A stretch of 64,000 nt of DNA from positions 22,176 to 86,175 of the forward strand of contig JAUNQN010000007.1 of assembly GCA_030536145.1 (NCBI GenBank), read 5' to 3'. Below the pieces are notes generated by a model that saw only the letters and a program-made list of their open reading frames with translations, did not search any database and was not told where the DNA came from. A program made the translations under genes and the position numbers. Numbering within the stretch: the first letter of the stretch is position 1; each line of letters starts with the position of its first letter. Source of the DNA: Akkermansia sp. GTDB lineage: Bacteria; Verrucomicrobiota; Verrucomicrobiia; Verrucomicrobiales; Akkermansiaceae. Below, in pieces: positions 43,387 through 52,072 of the stretch.

Positions 43387-43418
43387 GTCCCCGGCAAATA
43401 AACTTATTTGCCGGGGAC
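43387..43418. terminator. Strong stem-loop ending the gene block before the Rhs island
   Basis: Arms 43387-43400 and 43405-43418 form a perfect 14 bp stem with a 4 nt loop. It sits at the change from GC-rich to AT-richer sequence. Confidence 0.75.
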
Positions 43419-43596
43419 GCTCAATTACGGATACGTCTTAATCTCCTTTATTGTCTCAATCAAGCAGCTGTATTGATGATTAAAATGTGACGGATGAAAA
43501 AGCACGACAATTTTGACCACTTATATTGTATTTATCTCTCAATCCTACTAGCAAAGCTAAATAATTTTGAATGCAAGATAATACCCGAATATTCAT

Positions 43597-44163
43597 TCAA
43601 TCTTTTGCTTCTCTCTCCTGTATAGCTTGATCTATAAGAAGCATTGCCATAGAACGCTCAAACCGCGATGCTGTGTCTCTTGCCAACTGAAACAGTAGCC
43701 AGTTCTTTACAACTTTCAATTGCTTCAAGTCAAATTTTTTGTACAAATTTCTTGTACGTTCTTCTCGCCAGGGATCCACTTCATCAGTTGCTACCTCACT
43801 CGCGCAAAAAAGGTATGTATAATGGTCCTCCGTAAGTCCTGTATCATACGTTGTATCATTCTGAGCATATATTTTTCTTACTTCCTCCATGTAAGTAAAC
43901 CTCATGATAGAAGGGAGGTAATAAGCCATAGCTTCTACTGTAAGTAAACAAGATGAATCAAAATTTTCGTACCAATGCTCCACGTCAATATCTATCCAGC
44001 GTCGATTCAGTAAAGGTTCGGCATGTTCCAATGCTTCATCGTATTCGCAATTGTCTGCGAGTCTGCGGATATCCTTTGTCGGAAAACCATCAACCTCCTG
44101 TGGAAAAAAGATTTCTATTTCACGGATGCGAGACAAATACTTCTTTAATAAACGTTTTCTCAT
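43597..44163 (-). CDS. DUF6714-like protein, possible immunity protein
   Basis: A 188-residue cytosolic protein. The part RRWIDIDVEHWYENFDSSCLLTVEAMAYYLPSIMRFTY and the closing LKQLKVVKNWLLFQLARD follow the pattern of DUF6714 proteins, often found as orphan genes next to polymorphic toxins. It begins 27 nt after the stop of Rhs fragment 1 on the same strand, the usual place of an immunity gene behind an Rhs toxin. No toxin domain remains between them. Its AT-rich codon use differs from the flanking housekeeping genes, suggesting transfer. The immunity role is inference. Confidence 0.5.
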   Translation of the reverse strand: MRKRLLKKYLSRIREIEIFFPQEVDGFPTKDIRRLADNCEYDEALEHAEPLLNRRWIDIDVEHWYENFDSSCLLTVEAMAYYLPSIMRFTYMEEVRKIYAQNDTTYDTGLTEDHYTYLFCASEVATDEVDPWREERTRNLYKKFDLKQLKVVKNWLLFQLARDTASRFERSMAMLLIDQAIQEREAKD

Positions 44164-44190
44164 TTTCTATTCAACTTCCTAATATAATCT

Positions 44191-44616
44191 TCATAGAAGG
44201 GTGACGGTGCCGTTCTCCGTCACTTTCTTGGTAGCCCGGCGGCCCAGGTAGCCGTAGGTACATTCCACGCTCACGCTGTTGTCCTCCTTGGTGTAAAGGA
44301 CAGGGCGGTTCTTGGCGTTATAGGTCACGTTCCTGATACCAGTGCTTGTCTTGACGCGCGTCTGGTTTCCGTCTACATCGTAGGTCGGGGTGAAGGTGCC
44401 TTCTGCGTCCTCGATGGCGGTGTACCGGTTGAGCCGGTTGGGGGATAGTTGCCGCCTGCTTGCCACGCCGGAGCTGCTTGCAGCGGCGGCGAGGTCATAG
44501 TCCCAGCCGTTTAGGCCGGTGCCGTCCACTACGTCTCCTATAAGCTCGCTGCGGTTGTTGTAGGTGTAGGCATAGGTGCGCGGGGCTACGAGGGTATCGC
44601 CGCGGTGGTAGTCCAT
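44191..44616 (-). pseudogene. Rhs core fragment, copy 1
   Basis: Encodes only a piece of an Rhs/YD-repeat protein, with YD-type repeats such as YAYTYNNRSELIGDV and FTPTYDVDGNQTRV, ending TENGTVTLL then stop. The large N-terminal part, the DPxGL-type core end and the C-terminal toxin are absent. The homology to copy 2 continues upstream to about 44735, but a one-base length difference in a C-run near 44630 shifts the frame of that upstream part. It is followed directly by the DUF6714-like gene. Confidence 0.75.
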
Positions 44617-44735
44617 GGCAAAGCGTCGCCCTCCCCCTCCGGCGGGAGGGGCAAGTAGGCGGTGCTGTGGCGGCGTGCTTCATGCGCGGTCTTCATGTAC
44701 TTATAACACGCCCGCACGGGGGATGCACAGAAAAA
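44212..44735. repeat. Direct repeat, copy 1 (about 520 bp)
   Basis: Nearly identical to 45463-45985, offset by 1250-1251 bases. It covers the Rhs fragment and about 120 bp upstream, including a promoter-like TATAAG and the CCCTCC/GGAGGG palindromic stretch. Homology ends at the Rhs C-terminus, beyond which the two copies have unrelated genes. Confidence 0.85.
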
Positions 44736-44775
44736 AACGAATTGCTGTTCGGTTGCCTCTCTCATCGAGCGATTT

Positions 44776-44803
44776 ATTATAACAGAGACAAGTTATATGT
44801 CAA
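44776..44803 (-). promoter_or_regulatory. Consensus sigma70 promoter upstream of Rhs copy 1
   Basis: Minus strand perfect TTGACA, 16 bp, perfect TATAAT with upstream TGT. It points into Rhs copy 1 and the DUF6714-like gene and is the strongest promoter match in the window. Confidence 0.7.
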
Positions 44804-44958
44804 GGTCAATACCCCTCGGAGTCAAACACTTCGAGCTTGTCTAAATACCCTTCAAGCTTTCGGTGCCGTGGCAGCCCCCCATTCGGAAACATAGTGTCCA
44901 CGCAAGTAGTATTTTCAGCAGTCGATTTTGCCTTGAGAGTTGGTGGCAACGGAGGTTT

Positions 44959-45381
44959 CTAGAAACCTAAGAAGTGCTGTCGCAGCTGAAGCCAAGTACC
45001 CAAGCGAAAGATTTGAGGTGAACTTCTGTAGGTGAGTTCATCTTTTTGTCGTTCGAAGGAAATTCCCCTATACACACCATCCTCCACATATATCATGGAG
45101 TCTGTGTACTTTCCACATGCTCCCGTACAAGGATCGACCCAGTAGCCCAGCTTCCTCCACGAAAAGCTTTTTTGGTCTATGGGAAAGAAATACCGATCGT
45201 CAACTACGATGCATATGTACCTAGAATTGTCCAATTTGTACTGATTACGCAGCAAAGCGAAAGCTTCTTCCGGGGTATAACGGGGTGCAGGAGCCTTTTG
45301 AGAGAAAGGAAGCGCGCCCGTTGTTACCTCACCACATGAAACCATGAAAAGCAACATAATGAATACCAATATTCGTTTCAT
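44959..45381 (-). CDS. Lipoprotein of unknown function behind Rhs copy 2 (140 aa)
   Basis: Begins MKRILVFIMLLFMVSC, a clear lipoprotein signal, followed by about 125 residues with no recognised family. An alternative TTG two codons upstream exists, but the ATG gives the normal signal. It lies 18 nt after the stop of Rhs fragment 2 on the same strand, the slot where an immunity gene would be. A lipoprotein there could protect against a periplasm-acting toxin; this is inference. AT-rich codon use suggests transfer. Confidence 0.6.
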   Translation of the reverse strand: MKRILVFIMLLFMVSCGEVTTGALPFSQKAPAPRYTPEEAFALLRNQYKLDNSRYICIVVDDRYFFPIDQKSFSWRKLGYWVDPCTGACGKYTDSMIYVEDGVYRGISFERQKDELTYRSSPQIFRLGTWLQLRQHFLGF

Positions 45382-45399
45382 AATCAATAAAAATATGAC

Positions 45400-45933
45400 C
45401 TAACTTTTGTGATATAGGAGGTAGCCTCTGTACAGGAATCGCTGATGCAGCGTTACACTACCATTGACTGTCACCTTCTTGGCGGCCCGGCGGCCCAGGT
45501 AGCCGTAGGTACATTCCACGCTCACGCTGTTGTCCTCCTTGGTGTAAAGGACAGGGCGGTTCTTGGCGTTATAGGTCACGTTCCTGATACCAGTGCTTGT
45601 CTTGACGCGCGTCTGGTTTCCGTCTGCATCGTAGGTCGGGGTGAAGGTGCCTTCTGCGTCCTCGATGGCGGTGTACTGGTTGAGCCGGTTGGGGGATAGT
45701 TGCCGCTTGCTTGCCACGCCGGAGCGGCTTGCAGCGGCGGCGAGGTCATAGTCCCATCCGTTTAGGCCGGTGCCGTCCACTACGTCTCCTATCAGCTCGC
45801 TGCGGTTGTTGTAGGTGTAGGCATAGGTGCGCCGGGCTACGAGAGTATCGCCGCGGTGGTAGTCCATGGCGAAGCGCCGCCCTCCCCTCCGGCGGGAGGG
45901 GCAAGTAGGCGGTGCTGTGGCGGCGTGCTTCAT
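45400..45933 (-). pseudogene. Rhs core fragment, copy 2
   Basis: The second Rhs fragment, 177 codons from an in-frame ATG, with the same YD repeats as copy 1. It continues 12 residues further (SVTLHQRFLYRGYLLYHKS), including the LHQRFLYRGY typical of Rhs just before the core end, and then stops. The upstream start region is not Rhs-like. The fragment is probably a displaced 3' end of an rhs gene whose C-terminal toxin has been lost or replaced. Confidence 0.75.
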
Positions 45934-45985
45934 GCGCGGTCTTCATGTACATATAACACGCCCGCACGCGGGATGCACAGGAAAA
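45463..45985. repeat. Direct repeat, copy 2 (about 520 bp)
   Basis: Partner of 44212-44735. Substitutions are few and mostly near the ends, which indicates recent duplication or ongoing gene conversion. Confidence 0.85.
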
Positions 45986-46052
45986 AATGAAAAAAGTGCG
46001 TTTTTTATTTCGGGTTCACCGCATTGCCCGCCCGTTATGGCGCAAAGGCGGC

Positions 46053-46080
46053 TTGACCCGGCGCGGTCTGTGCGTAGAAT
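46053..46080 (+). promoter_or_regulatory. Promoter of htpG
   Basis: TTGACC, 16 bp, TAGAAT; leader about 28 nt, longer than for most genes here. No sigma32-type or CIRCE element was seen. Confidence 0.65.
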
Positions 46081-46114
46081 AGGGGGCAACAGTTTTACCA
46101 AGACTACACAGACT

Positions 46115-47962
46115 ATGGAAAAGAATACACACCAGTTCCAGACGGAAGTCCGCCAGCTGCTCGATATCGTCATCCACGCCTTCTACAGCGACCGCGAGGT
46201 ATTTGTGCGCGAGCTGGTCTCCAACGCATCCGACGCCCTGGAGAAACTGCGCCTGCGCCAGCTCACGGAATCCGCCGTGCATGAGCCGGAGCGTGACCTG
46301 CGCATCAGCATCACCACGGATGAGGAGGCCCACACCCTCTGCATACAGGATGCCGGCATCGGCATGACGCAGGACGAGGTGGTGGAGTACCTGGGCACCA
46401 TCGCCCACTCCGGCACCAAGAAGTTCCTGGAGGCCATGAAGGAGAGCCAGGGCGGGGCCCAGGATCTCATCGGCCAGTTCGGCGTGGGTTTCTACAGCGT
46501 GTTCATGGCAGCGGACAAGGTGGAGGTGACCACCCGCTCCTGGCAGCCGGAGGCCAAGGCCGTGAAGTGGACCAGCGACGGCCAGGAGGGCTACGAGCTG
46601 GAGGAGGCCCCCGCGGACACCCCGCGCGGCACCAGCATCCTCATCCACCTGAAAGAGGACGCGCAGATTTTCTCCCGCGCGGAGCATGTGCGCTACGTGC
46701 TCAACAAGTACAGCAACTTTGTGGGCTTCCCCATTGATTTCAACGGCGAGCACCTGAACACCGTGCAGGCCATCTGGATGAAGAACAAGAAGGACGTGAC
46801 CGCCGAGGAGTACGAGGGCTTCTTCAAGTTCATCAGCCATTCCGAGGAGGCGCCGCTCACGCACATGCATTTCAGCGCGGATGCCCCCATTGTGCTCAAC
46901 GCCCTGCTCTACGTGCCCACGGAGAACCCGGAGGCCATGGGGTTCGGCCGCTGTGAGCCGGAGGTTTCCCTGTACTGCCGCAAGGTGCTCATCGACAGCA
47001 AGCCGGAGAAGCTGCTGCCGGAATGGCTGCGTTTCCTGGTGGGCGTGGTGGACAGCGAGGACCTGCCGCTCAACATCTCCCGCGAGATGCTGCAGGACAA
47101 CTCCCTGCTCCGCAAGATTTCCGGCATTATCACCAACCGCTTCATCAAGCACCTGGAAGGCCTGGCCAAGACGGAGCCGGAGAGCTACGAGAAGTTCTGG
47201 GCCACCTTCAGCCGCTATATCAAGGAAGGCGTGGTCACCAGCTGGGAGCACAAGGCCCAGCTCGGCAAGCTCCTGCGCTTCCAGTCCACCTTCACGGAGG
47301 AAGGCAAGCTCACCTCCCTGGCGGACTATGTGGGCCGCATGAAGGAGAACCAGAAGGACATCTACGTGCTGTACGGGCCCAACCGCAGCCAGCTGGAGCA
47401 CTCCCCCTACCTGGATGCCCTGAAGGCCCGCGGGTTCGAGGTGCTGTTCCTGATGGACGGCGGCGACCAGTTTGTGATGGACGCGCTCATGAAGTTCGAC
47501 GACAAGGACATCAAGTCCATCGACCGCGCGGACCTGGAGCTGCCGGAGGTGGCGGATGCCACGCCGGACGCCCCCTGCCTGGAGGCCGCCGAGGCCGAGG
47601 GCCTGGCCACCTGGGTGGGCGATACCTTCAAGGACCGTTTCAGCAAGGTCAGCACCAGCGACCGCGTGACCAGCGCCCCCGCCATTGCCCTGCAGGGCGC
47701 CGGCGACGTGGCCCCGGAGGTGCGCGCCTACCTGAAGGCCATGGGCCAGGAGGTGCCGGAAAGCCACCCGGAGATTGCCTTCAACCCGCGCAACCCCGTG
47801 GTCATGAAACTGGCGGAGCTGCGCAAGACGGACACGGAGCTGGCCACCCTGCTGGCAGACCAGCTGGTGAACACCGCCCTGCTGCGCGCAGGCATGCTGG
47901 AGGACCCCTCCACCCTGGCAGAGAACTCCCAGCAGCTGCTGGAGAAACTGCTGGCCCGCTGA
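46115..47962 (+). CDS. htpG: Chaperone HtpG (Hsp90 family)
   Basis: ATP-dependent chaperone for late protein folding. The 615-residue protein shows Hsp90 signatures: YSDREVFVRELVSNASDALEKLR (ATP-lid helix with the catalytic Glu), IQDAGIGMT, GTIAHSGTKKF, GQFGVGFYSVFMAADKV, then the middle-domain Arg in LNISREMLQ. The usual length is about 620. The open frame extends upstream into the Rhs repeat, but the ATG after the promoter gives the standard N-terminus MEKNTHQFQTEVRQLLDIV. It ends at its own terminator. Confidence 0.97.
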   Translation: MEKNTHQFQTEVRQLLDIVIHAFYSDREVFVRELVSNASDALEKLRLRQLTESAVHEPERDLRISITTDEEAHTLCIQDAGIGMTQDEVVEYLGTIAHSGTKKFLEAMKESQGGAQDLIGQFGVGFYSVFMAADKVEVTTRSWQPEAKAVKWTSDGQEGYELEEAPADTPRGTSILIHLKEDAQIFSRAEHVRYVLNKYSNFVGFPIDFNGEHLNTVQAIWMKNKKDVTAEEYEGFFKFISHSEEAPLTHMHFSADAPIVLNALLYVPTENPEAMGFGRCEPEVSLYCRKVLIDSKPEKLLPEWLRFLVGVVDSEDLPLNISREMLQDNSLLRKISGIITNRFIKHLEGLAKTEPESYEKFWATFSRYIKEGVVTSWEHKAQLGKLLRFQSTFTEEGKLTSLADYVGRMKENQKDIYVLYGPNRSQLEHSPYLDALKARGFEVLFLMDGGDQFVMDALMKFDDKDIKSIDRADLELPEVADATPDAPCLEAAEAEGLATWVGDTFKDRFSKVSTSDRVTSAPAIALQGAGDVAPEVRAYLKAMGQEVPESHPEIAFNPRNPVVMKLAELRKTDTELATLLADQLVNTALLRAGMLEDPSTLAENSQQLLEKLLAR

Positions 47963-47995
47963 CGCCGGCCGCACCATCCCCCCCCTGTCACGGCA

Positions 47996-48022
47996 CCCCT
48001 TGGCGGCAGTTCCGCCAAGGGG
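47996..48022 (+). terminator. Terminator of htpG
   Basis: Perfect 11 bp stem CCCCTTGGCGG / CCGCCAAGGGG with a 5 nt loop; a T-rich run follows slightly downstream. Confidence 0.75.
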
Positions 48023-48068
48023 TGTTCAACTTTTCTTAACAATTCACGGCAAACACGCATCTTCCAGC

Positions 48069-48097
48069 TTGACACGCCCCGTTGGAAAAGATAGGAT
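48069..48097 (+). promoter_or_regulatory. Promoter of the transglutaminase-like gene pair
   Basis: Consensus TTGACA, 17 bp, TAGGAT; six bases to the ATG, so predicted leaderless. Confidence 0.75.
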
Positions 48098-48103
48098 TCC
48101 GGC

Positions 48104-50299
48104 ATGAATCCGAGAACACTGCCGTTCATTATCACAGGTGCCGCCCTGGCGGCTCCTATCTGTTATGCTGCGCCGGCCCCGGCCAAGGTGGGCACCCTGC
48201 CCGCCCCGGTGGCGGAAGCCGTGGTGAAGGGTGACTACGCCGCCGCAGAGAAGGCCCTCATCAATGCCCTGAGCGGCATGGACGTGACCCCCGACAACCG
48301 CGAGGCCCTGAAAATGGCCATGCTGCTGGATGTCATCCGCACCACGGATGCGAACGTGCTCACGGGCATGTGCGCAGACAAGGACGTGAAGAAGTTCCTG
48401 CAGCAGTTTGCCGCAGACTACCAGTGGCAGGAGCTGTACCTGGGCTGCGGCCTGGTGCCCTACCACAAGGAGACGGGCATACGCGTGATGTACGACATCT
48501 GGAAGGCGGAGAAGGCCGCCGTGCGAGACAAGCGCCTGGCGGTGGCCCTGGCCTCCTGCTGGGGCGGCGGTGAGACCGCGCCGGACCCGGACGTGGCCAA
48601 GAAGGACCCAGCACGCTTCAACCCCGTGCGCCGCTACAAGTTCTTCTGCAAGCAGGCGGCGGAGGGCAAGCTGCACCCGGATTTCCCGCGCCTGCGCCCC
48701 TGGGAGCTGCGCTTTGTGGTCAGCATCACCGGCCAGGACTGGGACGACGCCTCCTACGAGTACCTGGCCAAGCGCGTGAACGTGCCGTACGACCAGTACG
48801 GAGAGGCCTACGGCGTGATGAACTACGTGGGGCGCTCCAAGTTCGGTGATTCCGTGCACAACGGCACCTTCTTCTACCAGCCTTTCCCGGATATGAGCAT
48901 AGCGGAGGTAACGGTGAAGACCGGCGGCGTGTGCGGCTCCCAGAGCCACCTGGGCGCCATTGCCGCCATGGCCCACGGCATTCCCGGCTACACCTGCGGC
49001 CAGCCCGGCCACTGCGCGTACGGCGTGCGCCCCGGCCGCAAGAACTGGATGGACGGCATTGCAGACTACGACACGCACGAGCCCAACGGCGTGATGCACA
49101 ACTACATCTTCAGCAACCAGGCCCCCACCTCCACCCACCTCATGGAGACCGTCTTTGGCAACGACGCCACCATCGACAAGGCCTACCGCGAGGCGTTCTG
49201 CGCCCGCGCGCTGGATGCCTGCGGCAAGTATGAGGAGGCCAGGAAGATGTGGGAGCAGGCGCTTACCACCTCCCCCTTCCACGCCTTCTTCCGCCGTGAC
49301 TACCACAAGATGCGCATGGCCCACGGCATGACCCCGCAGGAGTGCTACGACTACCTGTGCAAGGCCATCCCCCAGTACGTGACCCACGGTTTTGCCGCGG
49401 CGGACATGACGGAGGACCTGTGGCCGCTCATCACCAAGATGGACGACAAGCAAAAACTGCACATCTGCGACCTGCTGCACACCATGATGTCCGGCAGCAA
49501 GTTCCATGACGCCGTGCGGTGCGACGGCGTGCTGGCCAAACAGGACTCCCTGTTCACCACGGACGAGATGCACGGCAAGCTGCTGGAGATGGTGTACACC
49601 CGCCACCTGAGCAAGGGCGACGGCTACGCCTTCGGCCAGTTCCTGGAGTACGGCGTGACCAACTACCTGAACAAGGGCAAGGAGAAGCTGTTCAGCGATG
49701 CCTTCGACGCCGCCGTGGCGCACGCCACCAAGAACGCGGACCTGAAGGGCACCCCCACCAAGCCCCTGCGCAAGGCCTACACCAAGTCCATCCTCTCCGT
49801 GGAGAAATCCCACTCCATCAAGGCGTTCCAGGCCATCTGCGCCTCTGCCACCAAGGCCATGGGCAAGCCCAAGCCCATTGCGCTCAAGAGCACCATGCCC
49901 GGCAAGCCCGTCACCGGGGAATGCCTCATCGAGACCAGCAAGAGCGGCTACTATGACGAGCCCTGGCGCCACATCGGCATGACCACGCCGGAGGGCGGCG
50001 GCTGCTTTATCGAGGGCGACAAGCGCCCCTACGTCATCGTGGAGCTGGACGGCGGCAAGGAGCTCACCGGCTGCATTGTCCGCAAGTCCGGCAACGGAAA
50101 CGACATGAAGAAGGCCATCCTCTCCGTGGGTACCGACGGCAAGAACTACACCACCGTGGGCACCACCGACAACATGCCGGAGGAATGGGCCGTGACCTTC
50201 CCCAAGGGCACGCGCGCCAAGTTCGTCCGCATCGAGTTCGACAACGCCGAGGCCGCCCGCTCCGCCCACCTTTCCCACTTCCTCGTATTCAAGAAATAA
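48104..50299 (+). CDS. Secreted protein with transglutaminase-like core and C-terminal F5/8C-like domain
   Basis: A 731-residue exported protein (signal to about residue 23). A central segment, TGGVCGSQSHLGAIAAMAHGIPGY followed by GQPGHCAYGVR and an Asp-containing DYDTHEP, has the Cys-His-Asp order of transglutaminase-like cysteine proteins. Downstream helical repeats lead to a C-terminal beta-domain of about 130 residues (VIVELDGGKELTGCIV to FVRIEFDN) typical of discoidin/F5-8C carbohydrate-binding modules. It could be a surface protease or cross-linker acting on a glycan-bound target; the activity is inferred. It is followed after 3 nt by the thioredoxin-like gene. Confidence 0.55.
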   Translation: MNPRTLPFIITGAALAAPICYAAPAPAKVGTLPAPVAEAVVKGDYAAAEKALINALSGMDVTPDNREALKMAMLLDVIRTTDANVLTGMCADKDVKKFLQQFAADYQWQELYLGCGLVPYHKETGIRVMYDIWKAEKAAVRDKRLAVALASCWGGGETAPDPDVAKKDPARFNPVRRYKFFCKQAAEGKLHPDFPRLRPWELRFVVSITGQDWDDASYEYLAKRVNVPYDQYGEAYGVMNYVGRSKFGDSVHNGTFFYQPFPDMSIAEVTVKTGGVCGSQSHLGAIAAMAHGIPGYTCGQPGHCAYGVRPGRKNWMDGIADYDTHEPNGVMHNYIFSNQAPTSTHLMETVFGNDATIDKAYREAFCARALDACGKYEEARKMWEQALTTSPFHAFFRRDYHKMRMAHGMTPQECYDYLCKAIPQYVTHGFAAADMTEDLWPLITKMDDKQKLHICDLLHTMMSGSKFHDAVRCDGVLAKQDSLFTTDEMHGKLLEMVYTRHLSKGDGYAFGQFLEYGVTNYLNKGKEKLFSDAFDAAVAHATKNADLKGTPTKPLRKAYTKSILSVEKSHSIKAFQAICASATKAMGKPKPIALKSTMPGKPVTGECLIETSKSGYYDEPWRHIGMTTPEGGGCFIEGDKRPYVIVELDGGKELTGCIVRKSGNGNDMKKAILSVGTDGKNYTTVGTTDNMPEEWAVTFPKGTRAKFVRIEFDNAEAARSAHLSHFLVFKK

Positions 50300-50302
50300 A
50301 TC

Positions 50303-51580
50303 ATGAACAAGACCGCTTCTATCCTGATGGCGCTCAGCCTGTGTGCCATAACCACCGCCGCCACCACCGCACGCGCCGCGCTCTCCCTGCCGGAAACCAA
50401 GGAGGCCCAGGAGCAGGGCAAGCAGGCAGGCAAGCCCGTTGTCATCCTGTGGTACGGCTCCGACTGGATGGGCAGGGAAGCCGCCTCCCTGTGCAGTGAA
50501 TGGGAGAAACTGGCCGCCGCCGGGAATCTCCCCGTGGTGCTGGGCCAGTTCGACGACAAGCTCAACCAGCCGCGGGACAAGCGCTGCAAGACCGGCATGC
50601 CCACGCAGTACAACCTGCCCGCCGCCGTGGTGCTGCTGCCGGACGGCACCTACTACACCGCCCTGACCGGCAAGAAGGTGAAGACCGCCAAGGCCATGCA
50701 GAAGGCCCTGCAGGAGATGATGCCCAAGCTGCAGAAATTCCGCGCCGTGGCAGAGAAGGCCCGCAGCACCAAGGGCGAGGAGGCCGCCAAGGCCGCCGGC
50801 GAGGCCCTGCGCATGCTGCCTTTCGAGGATGCCCGCAAGTGCAACGCCCTGCTGGACGTGCTGCGCAGCCAGGACCCCCAGAACAAGACCGGCAACAAGG
50901 AGGTGTTCCTGCAGGGGCACGAGGCCACATGGAAAGAGCTCAACTCCATCCTGGAAGCCGGAGGCAAGGGCGGCAAGAACCGCGACTTTGCCGGCGCAGA
51001 GGGCGCCGCGCGCAAGGTGCTGGCCCGCACGGACCTGACCAAGGAAGCCCGCCAGCGCTGGCTGGGCGGCCTGGCCTTTGTGCAGCGTGAGAAATTCAAC
51101 GCCGAGGGCGACAACAACTGGAAGGATTTCCTGGCCACCTGCAAGGAGATTGTGAAGGTGGACTCCAAGAGCGACTACGCGGAGGGTGCCCGCTTCTTCC
51201 TGGACTACTACAACACGGAAAAGCCCTTCATCATCACCTCATACTTCTATGACAGCCGCGTGATGCCCCGCTTCTTCGACAAGCCGTGGAAGGTGGACGT
51301 GACCTCCAGCATGGAGGGCGCGGGCGACTACTCCTTTGTCCTGCACCCGGCGGAGCGCAGCAGCAACAAGCTGGAAACGCGTGATTTCGAGCTCCTGGTG
51401 AACGGCAAGCCCGTATCCGGCGTAGAGGGCAAGGTGGAGTACGGCAAGCCCGTGGTCTTCCACGGCGTGCCCGCCATTCCGGCCAAGGCCAAGGTGGAGG
51501 TGCGCTGCATCGTGCGCTGCAATGACGGCGGCCTGGGCTGCCAGGGCAGGATTGAGATGAAAAAATCCCTGGCGCACTGA
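50303..51580 (+). CDS. Secreted thioredoxin-fold-like protein lacking CXXC
   Basis: A 425-residue exported protein with signal peptide to about residue 25. The next 100 residues have the course of a thioredoxin fold (KPVVILWYGSDWMGREAASLCSEWEKL, then PAAVVLLPDG), but the CXXC site is replaced by SDWMGREAASLC, so ordinary redox activity is unlikely. The remaining part is helical, then a beta-domain. It starts 3 nt after the transglutaminase-like gene and is cotranscribed with it. A terminator closes the pair. Confidence 0.55.
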   Translation: MNKTASILMALSLCAITTAATTARAALSLPETKEAQEQGKQAGKPVVILWYGSDWMGREAASLCSEWEKLAAAGNLPVVLGQFDDKLNQPRDKRCKTGMPTQYNLPAAVVLLPDGTYYTALTGKKVKTAKAMQKALQEMMPKLQKFRAVAEKARSTKGEEAAKAAGEALRMLPFEDARKCNALLDVLRSQDPQNKTGNKEVFLQGHEATWKELNSILEAGGKGGKNRDFAGAEGAARKVLARTDLTKEARQRWLGGLAFVQREKFNAEGDNNWKDFLATCKEIVKVDSKSDYAEGARFFLDYYNTEKPFIITSYFYDSRVMPRFFDKPWKVDVTSSMEGAGDYSFVLHPAERSSNKLETRDFELLVNGKPVSGVEGKVEYGKPVVFHGVPAIPAKAKVEVRCIVRCNDGGLGCQGRIEMKKSLAH

Positions 51581-51604
51581 TTCCCCACCCCGTTTTCCCG
51601 CACA

Positions 51605-51638
51605 GGCGGCAGGGCCACCCCCGGCCCTGCCGCCTTTT
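51605..51638 (+). terminator. Terminator of the transglutaminase-like gene pair
   Basis: Perfect 12 bp stem (51605-51616 with 51623-51634), 6 nt loop, TTTT. Confidence 0.9.
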
Positions 51639-51654
51639 ATGCCCGTATCCGGGC

Positions 51655-51682
51655 TTGCAGGGCGCGCCGTTTGCGGTAAAAT
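51655..51682 (+). promoter_or_regulatory. Promoter of the ArsC-family gene
   Basis: TTGCAG, 16 bp, TAAAAT; six bases to the ATG, so predicted leaderless. Confidence 0.7.
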
Positions 51683-51688
51683 ACCCCC

Positions 51689-52045
51689 ATGACCACGCTA
51701 TTCCTGGAATACCCCAAGTGCAGCACCTGCCAAAAAGCCCGCAAATGGCTGGAGGAACAGGGAACTGCCTTTACCGCCCGCCACATCGTGGAGCAGAACC
51801 CCACCGCCGCAGAGCTGCGGGAGTGGTGGCAGCGCAGCGGCCTGCCCCTGCGCCGCTTTTTCAACACCAGCGGCATGAAATACCGTGAGCTCCAGCTCTC
51901 CGCCAAGCTGCCGGAGATGACAGAGGAGGAGCAGCTGGCCCTGCTGGCAAGCGACGGCATGCTGGTGAAGCGCCCCCTGCTCATCACAGCCAAGGGCGTG
52001 CAGCCCGGCTTCAAGGCAGAGGCCTGGTCCGCCCTGCTCTCCTGA
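51689..52045 (+). CDS. ArsC/Spx/YffB-family thioredoxin-fold protein
   Basis: A 118-residue protein of the ArsC superfamily: YPKCSTCQKARKWLEEQG at the N-terminus gives a CxxC pair, and VKRPLLI with the conserved Arg follows near residue 90. The second Cys of CSTC makes it resemble Spx or YffB-type proteins more than true glutaredoxin-dependent arsenate reductases, which have a single N-terminal Cys. No ars genes are nearby. The role, whether thiol reductase or RNA polymerase-binding regulator, is open. The thioesterase gene follows after 27 nt. Confidence 0.8.
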   Translation: MTTLFLEYPKCSTCQKARKWLEEQGTAFTARHIVEQNPTAAELREWWQRSGLPLRRFFNTSGMKYRELQLSAKLPEMTEEEQLALLASDGMLVKRPLLITAKGVQPGFKAEAWSALLS

Positions 52046-52072
52046 TTTTCCCCCATACCCCCCCGCACCGCC

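Larger units (their letters stand above)
43419..46020. other. AT-richer island with duplicated Rhs fragments
   Basis: By eye the base composition drops sharply here compared with both sides, except inside the two Rhs fragments, which keep the host-like GC. The island holds two Rhs fragments, two small unrelated genes and a consensus promoter. No integrase, transposase or tRNA is present. The stretch 43419-43596 shows no gene. Confidence 0.65.

Noticed and set aside
43419..46020. Prophage or insertion sequence in the AT-rich island
   Set aside because: No integrase, transposase, phage structural gene, tRNA or terminal inverted repeats; only Rhs fragments and two small genes are present.
51689..52045. 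Arsenate reductase arsC
   Set aside because: The family is right, but a CxxC pair and absence of ars neighbours make the arsenate function doubtful, so only the superfamily is named.
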